A stretch of 64,000 nucleotides of DNA from positions 90,222 through 154,221 of the forward strand of contig DAIDIG010000005.1 of NCBI GenBank assembly GCA_027459485.1, given 5' to 3'. The notes under the pieces were generated by a model. The model did not search any database and had not been told where the DNA came from. It was given only the letters and a program-made list of their open reading frames with translations. The translations under genes were made by a program, and so were the position numbers. Of the stretch, positions 50,153 through 58,948 are shown piece after piece. Position 1 is the first letter of the stretch. The number at the start of each line of letters is the position of its first letter. Source of the stretch: Bdellovibrionales bacterium (GTDB taxonomy: Bacteria; Bdellovibrionota; Bdellovibrionia; Bdellovibrionales; UBA1609).

Positions 50153-50357
50153 CTGTCTCTCACCTCCTCAACGATCCGTCGCTCTTTGGGAGATGACGGG
50201 TGAGCATTCGACAAGCAGCCGCTTGTGCATATTCACTCTCTCTCGTCTCGGCGGGCGGTCGTAACCGCAAGTATCTGCGGCGTTAGGACCATTAAACGCG
50301 TTCTGCGTGCCAGCTGTCTCCAACGGCGATCTGATAAATTGTTTAGTCATTCACCTC
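50153..50357 (-). ncRNA. Putative L10 (rplJ) leader
   Basis: A 205-base untranslated segment between rplA and rplJ. On the minus strand it contains a stem CCGCA-gatact-TGCGG, further pairing around GGAGACAGCTGG and GACCGCC, and the GAGGAGG ribosome-binding site near its end. Position and structure fit the autoregulatory L10 leader; no covariance search was possible. Confidence 0.5.
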
Positions 50358-51053
50358 TTAACCGACTTTCGCCGTTGCATCCGCCACATCCACTTTTACT
50401 CCTGGCCCCATTGTTGAGGAGACCGTGATGGATTGTAGATAAATGCCCTTGCTTGTCGCCGGTTTTGCTTTCACAACGGCGCCTAAAAACGCCAGAAAAT
50501 TATCCGTTAACTTTTGCGCCCCCATCGATTTCTTGCCGATGCTAGCGTGCACGATGCCGGCCTTCTCAACTCGAAAGGCCAACTTGCCTTTCTTTTCTGC
50601 CGCAACCGTCGCGCCCACGTTCATCGTGACTGTCCCGACTTTTGGGTTCGGCATTAGCCCGCGAGGCCCGAGGACCTTCGCCACTTTCGAAACCACGGCC
50701 ATCATATCAGGTGTCGCGATCGCTTTATCAAAATCGAGCCACCCTTCGTTGATCTTGGCTACAAGGTCGTCGGCACCGACGAAGTCAGCTCCCGCATCTT
50801 TAGCCTCCTGCTCTTTCGGGCCTTTTGCGAAAACGATTACGCGCACGTTTTTTCCGAGCCCATGCGGAAGGGCAATAGCACCCCGCACTTGTTGGTCGGA
50901 TTGCGTTGGGTCGACACCAAGTTTTACCGCCACATCGATGGATTCATCGAATTTGGCAGTCGCCGTATCAACAGCAAGACCGATCGCCTTCTCGGGCGCG
51001 AGCGTTTTTGTTCGATCTACTTTCGACTGAGCCATTTTAAATCTTTTTGCCAT
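50358..51053 (-). CDS. rplA: 50S ribosomal protein L1
   Basis: 231 residues. It has FDESIDVAVKLGVDPTQSDQQVRGAIALPHGLGKNVRV and LGPRGLMPNPKVGTVT. In many bacteria L1 represses rplKA; no clear mimic site was resolved here. Confidence 0.99.
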   Translation of the reverse strand: MAKRFKMAQSKVDRTKTLAPEKAIGLAVDTATAKFDESIDVAVKLGVDPTQSDQQVRGAIALPHGLGKNVRVIVFAKGPKEQEAKDAGADFVGADDLVAKINEGWLDFDKAIATPDMMAVVSKVAKVLGPRGLMPNPKVGTVTMNVGATVAAEKKGKLAFRVEKAGIVHASIGKKSMGAQKLTDNFLAFLGAVVKAKPATSKGIYLQSITVSSTMGPGVKVDVADATAKVG

Positions 51054-51061
51054 TGTTCACC

Positions 51062-51490
51062 TCACAAAGTTGGAACTTCGACGCCCATCGAGCGTGCGGT
51101 TCCGACCACCTGAGAGATCGCCGCCTCTAGCGTGAGGCAATTCAGATCCGGTAGCTTGGTCTGAGCGATCTGTTTAATTTGCTCCGCCGTGATTTTTGCT
51201 ACTTTTTCACGGCCCGGATTCTTCGATCCGCTTTCCAGCTTGATAGCCTTCTTAATCAAGATCGACACAGGCGGCGTCTTCGTTATGAAAGTGAACGAAC
51301 GATCGTTGTATACGGTGATAATCACCGGAATGACCGTATCGCCTAAGCTCTGCGTTTTCGCATTGAACTGCTTGCAGAACTCCATAATGTTGACACCTTG
51401 TTGCCCGAGCGCCGGTCCAACGGGAGGGGCTGGATTCGCCTTCCCTGCCGGTATTTGCAGCTTGATTTGGGCTTGCACTTTTTTTGCCAT
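51062..51490 (-). CDS. rplK: 50S ribosomal protein L11
   Basis: 142 residues. It has [39 protein letters not shown] and the C-terminal rRNA-binding domain. This is the GTPase-centre protein needed for the RelA-dependent stringent response. Eight bases from rplA. Confidence 0.99.
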   Translation of the reverse strand: MAKKVQAQIKLQIPAGKANPAPPVGPALGQQGVNIMEFCKQFNAKTQSLGDTVIPVIITVYNDRSFTFITKTPPVSILIKKAIKLESGSKNPGREKVAKITAEQIKQIAQTKLPDLNCLTLEAAISQVVGTARSMGVEVPTL

Positions 51491-51564
51491 TTGGCACCCA
51501 CTCTAAACAAAGGTTTAAGCCTGAAATCGCACCCCATGTGCGACTTCAAAAAACTTCAAAAATT

Positions 51565-52104
51565 TTAACTCTTCTCAACTTGAACGAAATCGAGCTCCAC
51601 TGGTGTCGGTCGGCCAAAGATGCTAACCAATACTTTGACCTTGCCCTTTTCTTCATTGATTTCTTCTACTGTCCCTTGAAAATTATTAAACGGCCCGTCA
51701 ACTACAGTGACCGGCTCGCCTATAGAAAACGATATTTTAGCCTTCGGCCGTTCGGCACCGGTCTCCATTTGCTTGGTGATTCGAGAAACTTCCGTCTCAG
51801 GCACCGCTGCAGGTCGATTACCTCCACCGACAAAACCAGTCACTTTGCTCGCGCTTTTCACAAGATGCCATGTGGCATCCGACAATTTCATTTGAACGAA
51901 TATATAGCCCGGAAAAAACTTTCGAGCGCGTGTGGCCTTCTTACCCTTTACCAATTCAACGACGTTTTCTTGGGGAATCAGAATTTGACCAAACTGATCC
52001 TCCATCTTTTTAATGCGCGCCTTTTCTTCAATGGACGCCTTCGCAGCTGATTCGCTGCCCGAGTGCGTATTGACGATGTACCATTTTAACTCGCCTTTTT
52101 CCAC
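51565..52104 (-). CDS. nusG: Transcription termination/antitermination protein NusG
   Basis: Binds RNA polymerase beta' and links it to Rho or S10. 179 residues: the NGN domain starts [12 protein letters not shown] and includes [12 protein letters not shown]; the C-terminal KOW domain has [26 protein letters not shown] 52102-52104 is chosen because GAGGG lies a few bases upstream and the protein then starts at the usual point. An upstream extension would overlap secE. Confidence 0.97.
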   Translation of the reverse strand: MEKGELKWYIVNTHSGSESAAKASIEEKARIKKMEDQFGQILIPQENVVELVKGKKATRARKFFPGYIFVQMKLSDATWHLVKSASKVTGFVGGGNRPAAVPETEVSRITKQMETGAERPKAKISFSIGEPVTVVDGPFNNFQGTVEEINEEKGKVKVLVSIFGRPTPVELDFVQVEKS

Positions 52105-52115
52105 TGAACCCTCGC

Positions 52116-52496
52116 CTATTGAATAATGAATTGAACTAGATTTTTCGCGATGAAGTCGATACCCATCAAAAGTGCTGCGGAGATCACGCAAAAAACGCAA
52201 ACTACAACTGTTAATACGAACGTATCCCGCCCTGTTGGCCAGACTACTTTACTCACTTCAATCACGACGTCTTCTGCCCAGGCCACGATCTTGGGGCTAA
52301 ATTGCATAACCGAAAAAACAATCACGGCAACGATTAAGGGTAGACCATTGCTAACCCAGTCTTTGTCGTAAAGACGCGCGACCAGAGCCAAATCAGCTGC
52401 CAGCGCGCGGAAAACAATATTCACCACGACATATGCCAGGATGGCCGCGCCCAGAAAACTCAGAGTCATGACTTTTTTTACGTTCTGCTTTTCCAT
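52116..52496 (-). CDS. secE: Preprotein translocase subunit SecE
   Basis: 126 residues with three membrane segments, the long form typical of enterics, and the conserved amphipathic region [23 protein letters not shown] before the last segment. ATG 52494-52496 is selected; the open frame extends into the tRNA-Trp gene, which is not coding. Confidence 0.97.
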   Translation of the reverse strand: MEKQNVKKVMTLSFLGAAILAYVVVNIVFRALAADLALVARLYDKDWVSNGLPLIVAVIVFSVMQFSPKIVAWAEDVVIEVSKVVWPTGRDTFVLTVVVCVFCVISAALLMGIDFIAKNLVQFIIQ

Positions 52497-52516
52497 CTTT
52501 TCCTTCGTATCAAAAC

Positions 52517-52593
52517 TGGCAGGGCAGGAGGGATTCGAACCCACAACACGCGGATTTGGAGTCCGCTGCTCTACCAATTGGAGCTACTGCCCT
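52517..52593 (-). tRNA. tRNA-Trp (anticodon CCA)
   Basis: 77 nt with encoded CCA. Acceptor AGGGCAG/CTGCCCT, anticodon stem GCGGA/TCCGC with loop CTCCAAA, T-loop TTCGAAT. Located between tuf and secE. Confidence 0.96.
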
Positions 52594-52598
52594 CCTGC

Positions 52599-52724
52599 AA
52601 AACGTTCAGCTTTGCGCATCTTCTTCGTCAGCTTTGCACTCACTTCCCTGCGGCGTACCGCGTACAGTACGCCTCGGTCGTTTCGCGCTTGCTGACTCGA
52701 ATCTGCATCAAATCCCAACGTTTT
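52599..52724. repeat. Long imperfect palindromic repeat, copy 3
   Basis: The outer arms are AAAACGTTcaG-TTTG-GCA and, from the other side, AAAACGTTggG-TTTG-TGCA. The central hairpin is GGCGTAC / GTACGCC, with GAGGCGTAC and GAAGTGAG blocks (minus strand) shared with copies 1 and 2. It lies between tuf and tRNA-Trp. The decamer GCGGTCAAAA, part of the copy 1 arm, occurs just outside it (52737-52746, minus). Confidence 0.75.
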
Positions 52725-52775
52725 AAACAATACTTCTTTTGACCGCTTCATTCTCATCGGCGGCCGTTAACTCCC

Positions 52776-53966
52776 TTATTCCAAAATTTCGGTCACGACG
52801 CCGGCGCCGACGGTGCGTCCGCCTTCGCGAATAGCGAAACGCAACTCTTTTTCCATGGCGATGGGAGTGATCAACTCAACTTCCATCTCAACGCGGTCAC
52901 CAGGCATAACCATTTCTGTGCCTTTTTTCAAAGTTGTTACACCGGTTACATCCGTCGTACGGAAATAAAATTGCGGGCGATAGCCGTTGAAAAACGGCGT
53001 GTGTCGGCCGCCTTCTTCTTTCGTCAAAACGTAGGCTTCGCATTTGAATTTTTTGTGCGGAGTTACCGAGCCGGGTTTAGCCAAAACTTGGCCGCGCTCG
53101 ACTTCTTCTTTTTTCGTACCACGCAACAAACAGCCCGCGTTGTCACCTGCGCGACCTTCATCGAGAAGTTTGCGGAACATTTCAATGCCAGTGACGGTGG
53201 TTTTGACGGTCGGTTTAATACCGATGATTTCAACCTCTTCACCGACTTTTACGATACCGCGCTCAATACGACCCGTGACCACTGTTCCACGGCCCGAGAT
53301 CGAGAACACGTCTTCGATCGGCATTAGAAACGGTTTGTCCGTCACGCGCTGCGGTTCTTTGATGTAACTGTCGCAGGCTTCCATCAATTTCACGATGGCT
53401 TGAGCACCCAATTCGCCTTTATCGCCCTCAAGCGCCTTCAATGCCGAACCACGAATGATCGGAATATCGTCGCCGGGGAACTCATATTTAGAAAGCAATT
53501 CGCGAACTTCAAGTTCAACGAGGTCTAAAAGTTCGGCGTCGTCAACCATGTCGACTTTATTCATGAACACAACGATAGCCGGCACACCGACTTGGCGAGC
53601 GAGCAGAATGTGTTCGCGCGTTTGCGGCATCGGTCCGTCAGCGGCCGAAACAACGAGAATCGCGCCGTCCATCTGAGCGGCACCCGTGATCATGTTTTTG
53701 ACGTAGTCAGCGTGACCAGGGCAATCGACGTGAGCGTAGTGGCGCTTCGCCGTTTGATACTCAACGTGTGAAGTCGAAATCGTGATACCGCGCTCTTTCT
53801 CTTCAGGAGCTTTGTCAATTTGATCGTAAGCCAAAACTTGACCGCCGTAAGTGTCAGCCATGACCTTCGTGATGGCAGCAGTCAGCGTTGTTTTACCGTG
53901 GTCGACGTGGCCGATCGTGCCGATATTGATGTGCGGTTTCGACCGGTCAAATTTTTCTTTGGACAT
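52776..53966 (-). CDS. tuf: Elongation factor Tu
   Basis: 396 residues. G1 [11 protein letters not shown]2 GITI, G3 DCPGHADY, G4 NKVD. The effector loop and the C-terminal tRNA-binding domain ([12 protein letters not shown] end) are intact. It sits in the tufB position after four tRNA genes. No second tuf is present in the str operon of this window. Confidence 0.99.
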   Translation of the reverse strand: MSKEKFDRSKPHINIGTIGHVDHGKTTLTAAITKVMADTYGGQVLAYDQIDKAPEEKERGITISTSHVEYQTAKRHYAHVDCPGHADYVKNMITGAAQMDGAILVVSAADGPMPQTREHILLARQVGVPAIVVFMNKVDMVDDAELLDLVELEVRELLSKYEFPGDDIPIIRGSALKALEGDKGELGAQAIVKLMEACDSYIKEPQRVTDKPFLMPIEDVFSISGRGTVVTGRIERGIVKVGEEVEIIGIKPTVKTTVTGIEMFRKLLDEGRAGDNAGCLLRGTKKEEVERGQVLAKPGSVTPHKKFKCEAYVLTKEEGGRHTPFFNGYRPQFYFRTTDVTGVTTLKKGTEMVMPGDRVEMEVELITPIAMEKELRFAIREGGRTVGAGVVTEILE

Positions 53967-54041
53967 GTTCTTCTCCTCCTCAATCGGATGTTGTTAACTT
54001 TTAAAAAATTCATTTACTAAACTAATTCAATTCATCATTTT

Positions 54042-54116
54042 TGGAGCCCACAGTGAGACTTGAACTCACGACCTCACCCTTACCAAGGGTGTGCACTACC
54101 CCTGTGCTATGTGGGC
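54042..54116 (-). tRNA. tRNA-Thr (anticodon GGT)
   Basis: 75 nt with CCA. Acceptor GCCCACA/TGTGGGC, anticodon stem CACCC/GGGTG with loop TTGGTAA, T-loop TTCAAGT. Confidence 0.96.
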
Positions 54117-54128
54117 CTGAATCAGTCG

Positions 54129-54164
54129 GATATCTGATATCGGTTATCTGATATCGGATATCTG
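54129..54164. repeat. Short tandem repeat in the tRNA-Gly/tRNA-Thr spacer
   Basis: TATCTGATATCGG occurs at 54131-54143 and 54145-54157 (period 14) and a third partial unit, TATCTG, follows. The unit is rich in GATATC dyads. Confidence 0.8.
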
Positions 54165-54172
54165 TTTGCTTC

Positions 54173-54249
54173 TGGAGCGGGAGACGGGTCTCGAACCCGC
54201 AACCCTCAGCTTGGAAGGCTGATACTCTAGCCAATTGAGCTACTCCCGC
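54173..54249 (-). tRNA. tRNA-Gly (anticodon TCC)
   Basis: 77 nt with CCA. Acceptor GCGGGAG/CTCCCGC, anticodon stem TCAGC/GCTGA with loop CTTCCAA, T-loop TTCGAGA. Confidence 0.96.
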
Positions 54250-54294
54250 CGACTGTGTTTCTCTTCTCCTTCATCTTGGCACTCGCAGCTCACT

Positions 54295-54381
54295 TGGTGG
54301 AGAGAGAAGGATTCGAACCTTCGTAGGCGTAAAGCCAACAGATTTACAGTCTGTCCCCTTTAGCCGCTCGGGCATCTCTCC
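54295..54381 (-). tRNA. tRNA-Tyr (anticodon GTA)
   Basis: 87 nt class II tRNA with a long variable arm and CCA. Acceptor GGAGAGA/TCTCTCC, anticodon stem ACAGA/TCTGT with loop CTGTAAA. Confidence 0.96.
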
Positions 54382-54428
54382 AATTTCCCAGTCTCGCTCG
54401 CGCACATCCTTCTTCCGCTCAAAGCACC

Positions 54429-54504
54429 TGGAGCTGGGTATGGGACTCGAACCCGCAACCTGCTGATTACAAATCAGCTGCTCTACCAATTGAGCTAACC
54501 CAGC
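54429..54504 (-). tRNA. tRNA-Thr (anticodon TGT)
   Basis: 76 nt with CCA. Acceptor GCTGGGT/ACCCAGC, anticodon stem GCTGA/TCAGC with loop TTTGTAA, T-loop TTCGAGT. First gene of the tRNA-tuf-secE transcription unit. Confidence 0.96.
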
Positions 54505-54584
54505 ATTCAATCACGCACGCGACACACAGACGTTCAAAAGTACGCAAATGTATGCTCGCCAGCCACCTTTACACGTAACGCACA

Positions 54585-54613
54585 CATATACGGAGCCGCA
54601 AACGGCGAGTCAA
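54585..54613 (-). promoter_or_regulatory. Promoter of the tRNA-tuf operon
   Basis: On the minus strand TTGACT (54608-54613) and TATATG (54585-54590) are spaced by 17 bases, about 80 bases before tRNA-Thr(TGT). Confidence 0.65.
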
Positions 54614-54630
54614 AACTTTTGTTTGTTATA

Positions 54631-55404
54631 TCAAGGGTTTTGCCGTTGCCTTTGTACCTCATAAAGCGCGATAGCGCCAGCGACTGACGCATTGAACGAA
54701 GCGTCGGCATCCAACTGGGGAATGCGAATCAGCTCGTCGCAAACCTTACGGGTGGTTGCCCGCAAGCCTTTGTCTTCAGCGCCAATAGCGAGAACAACCT
54801 TACCGTTAAATCTTGTCTGTGGGAGTGTTTGGCGACCTTCACCAGCCAGGCCATAAATCCAAAATCCCTTTTCTTTTAATATACTTAAATCGTCTGTGAG
54901 ACGTGCCGAAACGACCAAAGGCACATGTTCAGCTCCGCCACTAGCCACCTTTATGACGGAAGGCGTTAGATGGGCCGTACGGCGCTCCGGTACAATAAGG
55001 GCTGCAGCTTCGAATAACCAAGCCGATCGCAGTAAAGCCCCCACATTATGAGGGTCTGATATTTCATCGAGCGCCAGCACCGTCGTAGGCTTGGTTGATT
55101 CCAGCCCAGGCAAACTACTGAGATCGAGTGAAGGAGTTTCGCTTACCCAGACACAGACCCCTTGATGGCTAGCCGCAATTTGGTTCAGCGCACTTTCATG
55201 CTGCCACTTTAACGGGCACTTATATTTTTGTGCAAAATCAGCAAAAATCTTGAAAGCTGGATCACGCTCGTTGCCCTTTTTTAGCCAAATGTCTTTCACG
55301 GCGCGAGGCCGCACTTTGAGCGCTTCAATGGCAGAATGTATTCCGATCACGGCACGAGAATTAAGATCGCGCGCACTGGTATGCGGTCTTTGCCCCCGGC
55401 TCAT
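54631..55404 (-). CDS. rlmB: TrmH/SpoU-family rRNA 2'-O-methyltransferase (RlmB-like)
   Basis: 257 residues. An N-terminal substrate-binding L30e-like domain (IGIHSAIEALKVRPRAVKDIWLKKGNE) precedes a SPOUT knot domain. The latter has motif 1 LDEISDPHNVGALLRSA, motif 2 VLAIGAEDKGLR and motif 3 IPQLDADASFNASVAGAIALYE. Probably methylates 23S rRNA (G2251 in E. coli); the substrate assignment is by homology only. ATG 55402-55404 overlaps the stop of the upstream exported-protein gene (ATGA). Confidence 0.88.
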   Translation of the reverse strand: MSRGQRPHTSARDLNSRAVIGIHSAIEALKVRPRAVKDIWLKKGNERDPAFKIFADFAQKYKCPLKWQHESALNQIAASHQGVCVWVSETPSLDLSSLPGLESTKPTTVLALDEISDPHNVGALLRSAWLFEAAALIVPERRTAHLTPSVIKVASGGAEHVPLVVSARLTDDLSILKEKGFWIYGLAGEGRQTLPQTRFNGKVVLAIGAEDKGLRATTRKVCDELIRIPQLDADASFNASVAGAIALYEVQRQRQNP

Positions 55405-55874
55405 TTCAGTAGGGTCACAGGCGAAACGCGGTCGAGATGGCACTCCGACAGCTGCGAATTAGCTTGTTCGTCAATGATAATCGCATGGTCGCCATCGACG
55501 CCTGCTTTAAAAGTTTGACTATCGTAGTCCTGACCGTCGAATTTTTTTTGAAAAAATGAGAATGAAGTCCCGTCAAACGAGTAGACGCCGTAACTGAAGG
55601 TCGACTGCAAAGATCGACCGACCAAAAAATTGAGATTCGCAACGGCATGGCCATCGTCTCCGAAAAGGCTTACGGCAAATTGATTGTTCGTCGCGTTTAT
55701 TTGTACTCGAACAGGCGCAATTGAGTTTGGTTCAAAAATTGAAGGGGTCGGCCCTGTACAAAACATGACGTTGTAGATCCCTGAAAAAGTCGGCACAGGA
55801 GTGGCGGCGAAAACCACCGATCCGTAGGTGGCAATAATCGCGATCACGATTGAAAAACAAGCCATCAGTTTCAT
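55401..55874 (-). CDS. Small exported protein of unknown function
   Basis: The 157-residue product has a Sec signal (MKLMACFSIVIAIIATYGSVVFA, cleaved after VFA). The mature part is beta-rich, with two Cys residues (C39 region and SECHLD near the end) that may form a disulfide. No family recognised. Its last codons overlap the rlmB start in ATGA, so an envelope protein and an rRNA modification enzyme are translated from one message, an odd pairing. Confidence 0.65.
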   Translation of the reverse strand: MKLMACFSIVIAIIATYGSVVFAATPVPTFSGIYNVMFCTGPTPSIFEPNSIAPVRVQINATNNQFAVSLFGDDGHAVANLNFLVGRSLQSTFSYGVYSFDGTSFSFFQKKFDGQDYDSQTFKAGVDGDHAIIIDEQANSQLSECHLDRVSPVTLLK

Positions 55875-55963
55875 AAATCGACTCCCTTAAAGTGGCAAGT
55901 TGACGTGCCATTTTATGCCCGAGATCGCGTGCTTTCGCCACTGAAATCTGCTACCTAAGATGC

Positions 55964-56677
55964 ATGAAAAGGCCTGTTTTCGTCGCACTGGATGTCGACG
56001 ATGATCGCTCCGCAATCAAAATTGCTTCTGAGACAGCTCCGTTTGTCGGCGGATTTAAAATCGGCCCGCGGCTCATATTGCGCTACGGTAGCGAATTGAT
56101 CGGCAAGCTGGCACGCTCTGCCCCGGTTTTTGTTGACTGCAAATTTCATGACATCCCGTCCACAGTTGTCAGCGCGCTCGAAGCCGCTCATTCCGCTGGC
56201 GCGAGTTTCGCGACTGTGCACGCAAGTAACGGCGTCGAATGCCTGCGTGAGGTGGCTCGCATTGAGAAAGAATTATCGAAAAGCCGGGCATTTCGCGTTT
56301 TAGCGGTGACCGTGCTCACAAGCTTCAATGAAAGCAATTTGCCGGGCAACTGGCGGACCGACACTGTTAAGAATCACGTGTTTAAACTTGCCGATCTGGC
56401 AATGGAGGCCGGGCTTTCGGGTCTGGTTTGCTCTCCACTGGAGGTCGCCGCATTACGCGCCAAATTCGGCCACGCGTTTCTTGTCACGCCCGGTATTCGC
56501 CCGGCAAACGAATCAAAAGCATCTACAGCTTTGCCGAAGTCGGACGATCAAGCACGAACAATGACGCCTTCGCAAGCACTGCAAGCCGGAGCGAATGCTT
56601 TGGTAATCGGTCGGCCCATCGTCAGCATGCCGAACCCCCGTGATGCCGCTGAACGAATTGCAAAGACGCTCACTTAA
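55964..56677 (+). CDS. pyrF: Orotidine 5'-phosphate decarboxylase
   Basis: Last step of UMP synthesis. 237 residues, TIM barrel: FVALDVDD, the catalytic D58-x-K60-x-x-D63-I motif (VDCKFHDIP), TVHASNG, VLTSF, GLVCSPLE, VTPGIRP and the phosphate-binding ALVIGRPI. Group I type. It is convergent with the SprT-like gene, overlapping by eight bases. Confidence 0.97.
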   Translation: MKRPVFVALDVDDDRSAIKIASETAPFVGGFKIGPRLILRYGSELIGKLARSAPVFVDCKFHDIPSTVVSALEAAHSAGASFATVHASNGVECLREVARIEKELSKSRAFRVLAVTVLTSFNESNLPGNWRTDTVKNHVFKLADLAMEAGLSGLVCSPLEVAALRAKFGHAFLVTPGIRPANESKASTALPKSDDQARTMTPSQALQAGANALVIGRPIVSMPNPRDAAERIAKTLT

Positions 56678-57221
56678 TCCCATTGGGAATCTGGACAATA
56701 CGAAGTTCTTGTTTGCAACGTAAGCACGCGTAGCGGCGGCGGCGTTGAATATTGCGATAGACCCTTGATCGAAGCGGATGCCGACGCCCGGGGCAACCAC
56801 ATTCCGCCCAGCCCAAGATCTTTTGAGCTCGTTTCAGACCGTCGACGTCGAGCGAATGGGTTCGCGACGGCTCGAACCCGAGAAGGGCCATAATTTGTTT
56901 CCACCCCTCATCATGATAGAGGCCCTTTCTTCCGAATAATTTAGGAGCGATCAGATGGGCAAGCTCGTGCGCGAGTGTCGGCTCGAGCTCTTGCGGAAAG
57001 CGCTCAAGCAACCGAATGTTGAGTTCAATCCGGTTTTCGTCGATATAGGCCCGCCCGAGTGCCGACCGCATGCGCGTGTTGAATCGAACACGAACACTCG
57101 GCCACTCGATTTTCAATTTTTGCGCCAGAAGCGGCGCGAGCCTCTGCATGTAGGTCGACAACAACGATTCGATCGTTTCTGAATTGAACGTGGTTTTGTC
57201 TACTTTATCGGCGCGTATCAC
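56670..57221 (-). CDS. SprT-like zinc metalloprotease family protein
   Basis: 183 residues. The zinc-protease motif HELAH is at 85-89 with a third likely ligand, H103 (YHDEGW). A C-terminal zinc ribbon (C141-x-C143 ... C166-x-x-C169) follows. This is the bacterial SprT architecture; eukaryotic SPRTN relatives cleave DNA-protein crosslinks, but the bacterial role is poorly known. GTG 57219-57221 overlaps the proS stop (GTGA), so it is coupled to proS. Confidence 0.9.
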   Translation of the reverse strand: MIRADKVDKTTFNSETIESLLSTYMQRLAPLLAQKLKIEWPSVRVRFNTRMRSALGRAYIDENRIELNIRLLERFPQELEPTLAHELAHLIAPKLFGRKGLYHDEGWKQIMALLGFEPSRTHSLDVDGLKRAQKILGWAECGCPGRRHPLRSRVYRNIQRRRRYACLRCKQELRIVQIPNGIK

Positions 57222-58945
57222 TTCCGCAGGAGATCCTTCATACGTCCCACGACGGCATTGACTTTCAGCTTTTCCATTTCTTTCGAACGACGCGCGACAA
57301 CTTCGACCTCATTATTTTGCAAACCGCGGCTGCCAACATTTATCCGAAACGGCAAACCCAACAAATCGGCGTCTTTAAATTTAACACCCGGCCGTTCATC
57401 GCGATCATCCATGAAAACTTCGACCCCAGCCGCCCACAAGTCATCATAAAGTTGGTTTGCGACCGTTGCGCACTTAAGATCGGCGATGTCCAACAAGCAG
57501 ATGTGCACGTGAAACGGCGCAATTGCCTCGGGCCAAATAATGCCGTCTTTGTCGTGACTTTGCTCGATCACGGCTTGCACGGTGCGCGAAATCCCGATGC
57601 CATAGCAACCCATTTCGATGAGGGTCGCATCGCCCTTCTCACTCAAAAATGTCGCGTTCATAGATTTCGAATATTTCGTCCCCAAATAAAAAATGTGACC
57701 AACCTCTATGCCACGGAAAGATTTTAAAACCCCGCTTCCTGCCGGGTTTTTGTCTCCTTCGCGAGCCACGCGTAAGTCCGCCACTTCCGTCGGCGAATAT
57801 TCGCGATTATGATTGACATTTCGCAGGTGAAAGCCGTCCTCGTTCGCGCCCACAATGTAATTTTTGAGACTGAATACGCCGTTATCCATATAAATGGGTA
57901 TCGTAAGTCCGACCGGCCCGCAACTGCCCGGCCAAGCGCCCGTCACGTCACGAACTTCTTTCTCGTTGAGCATGAGCGGCGGATTGGCCAGCTTGAGAAG
58001 CGATTTCAGTTTAATGGGATTCACTTCGTCGGAACCGCGCACAAGCACGCATATAGGCTTCAGATCTTTCGAACCTTCTTCAGCCGCCGAAAAAAACAAG
58101 GTTTTCACGAGATCGTGTTTGGCAACACCGGTCGCCTTTGATAGGTCATCAATCGTCTTTAACCCGGGTGTCGCAAATTTCTCGGCGTGCTGAAGTTTAT
58201 CGTTATTTGTTTCGGGAATAGTGGCATCGAGCGCCGGGCAAACTTCGACATTCGCCGCAAAGCTACCATCTTCAGCGACGAGCAAGGCATCTTCACCGCT
58301 GTCAGCTAATATATGAAATTCCTCTGACATTGACCCGCCGATGCTGCCGGAATCAGCTCGAACCGAAACAAATTTCGCCCCCAAACGACTGAAAATCGCC
58401 GTGTAGGCTTCAAACATGATTCGATAACTGCGATGCGCGCTTGCCACGTCGACGTCAAAACTATAGGCATCTTTCATGATAAACTCGCGCCCGCGCAATA
58501 AACCGAATCGCGGCCGAATTTCGTCGCGATATTTAGTCTGAACTTGATAGAGATTCAGAGGGAGATCTCGATAGCTTTTAACGTCGCGGCGAACGTAATC
58601 GGTGACCACTTCTTCGTGGGTGGCACCCAAACAAAAATCTTGATCAAGACGGTTTTTAAATTTCAAAAGGCCTTTGCCCATGTCGGCCCAACGGTGGCTT
58701 TCTTCCCACAATTCGCGCGGCTGAACCATTGGCATCAAAATCTCGACAGCGCCACGTTTGTCCATTTCTTCACGCACAATATTTTCGAACTTCTTGATAG
58801 CGCGCAGGGCGAGCGGCCCGTATGTAAAAATACCTTGGGCCAATTTTTTTATATACCCGCCACGGACCATGAGCTGATGGCTTGCGATTTCGGCGTCGGT
58901 TGGGACTTCTTTCAAGGTGTGAATATGACTCCGGCTCCAACGCAT
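57218..58945 (-). CDS. proS: Prolyl-tRNA synthetase (bacterial type with INS editing domain)
   Basis: Charges tRNA-Pro. 575 residues: class II motif 1 region, motif 2 (TKYRDEIRPRFGLLRGREFIMKDAYSFD), the INS editing domain between motifs 2 and 3 (about 235-390, with KTLFFSA and the GPVGL segment), motif 3 GIGISRTVQAVIE, and the anticodon-binding domain. Length and order are those of the E. coli-type enzyme. It is followed by SprT and preceded by the NtrX-like regulator, three bases away. Confidence 0.97.
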   Translation of the reverse strand: MRWSRSHIHTLKEVPTDAEIASHQLMVRGGYIKKLAQGIFTYGPLALRAIKKFENIVREEMDKRGAVEILMPMVQPRELWEESHRWADMGKGLLKFKNRLDQDFCLGATHEEVVTDYVRRDVKSYRDLPLNLYQVQTKYRDEIRPRFGLLRGREFIMKDAYSFDVDVASAHRSYRIMFEAYTAIFSRLGAKFVSVRADSGSIGGSMSEEFHILADSGEDALLVAEDGSFAANVEVCPALDATIPETNNDKLQHAEKFATPGLKTIDDLSKATGVAKHDLVKTLFFSAAEEGSKDLKPICVLVRGSDEVNPIKLKSLLKLANPPLMLNEKEVRDVTGAWPGSCGPVGLTIPIYMDNGVFSLKNYIVGANEDGFHLRNVNHNREYSPTEVADLRVAREGDKNPAGSGVLKSFRGIEVGHIFYLGTKYSKSMNATFLSEKGDATLIEMGCYGIGISRTVQAVIEQSHDKDGIIWPEAIAPFHVHICLLDIADLKCATVANQLYDDLWAAGVEVFMDDRDERPGVKFKDADLLGLPFRINVGSRGLQNNEVEVVARRSKEMEKLKVNAVVGRMKDLLRK

Positions 58946-58948
58946 GTC

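Noticed and set aside
52105..52200. N-terminal extension of NusG
   Set aside because: It would overlap secE and precede the usual NusG start; the GTG at 52104 has a Shine-Dalgarno sequence.
52497..52577. N-terminal extension of SecE
   Set aside because: The extra residues are translated from the tRNA-Trp gene and its flank; ATG 52496 has its own ribosome-binding site.
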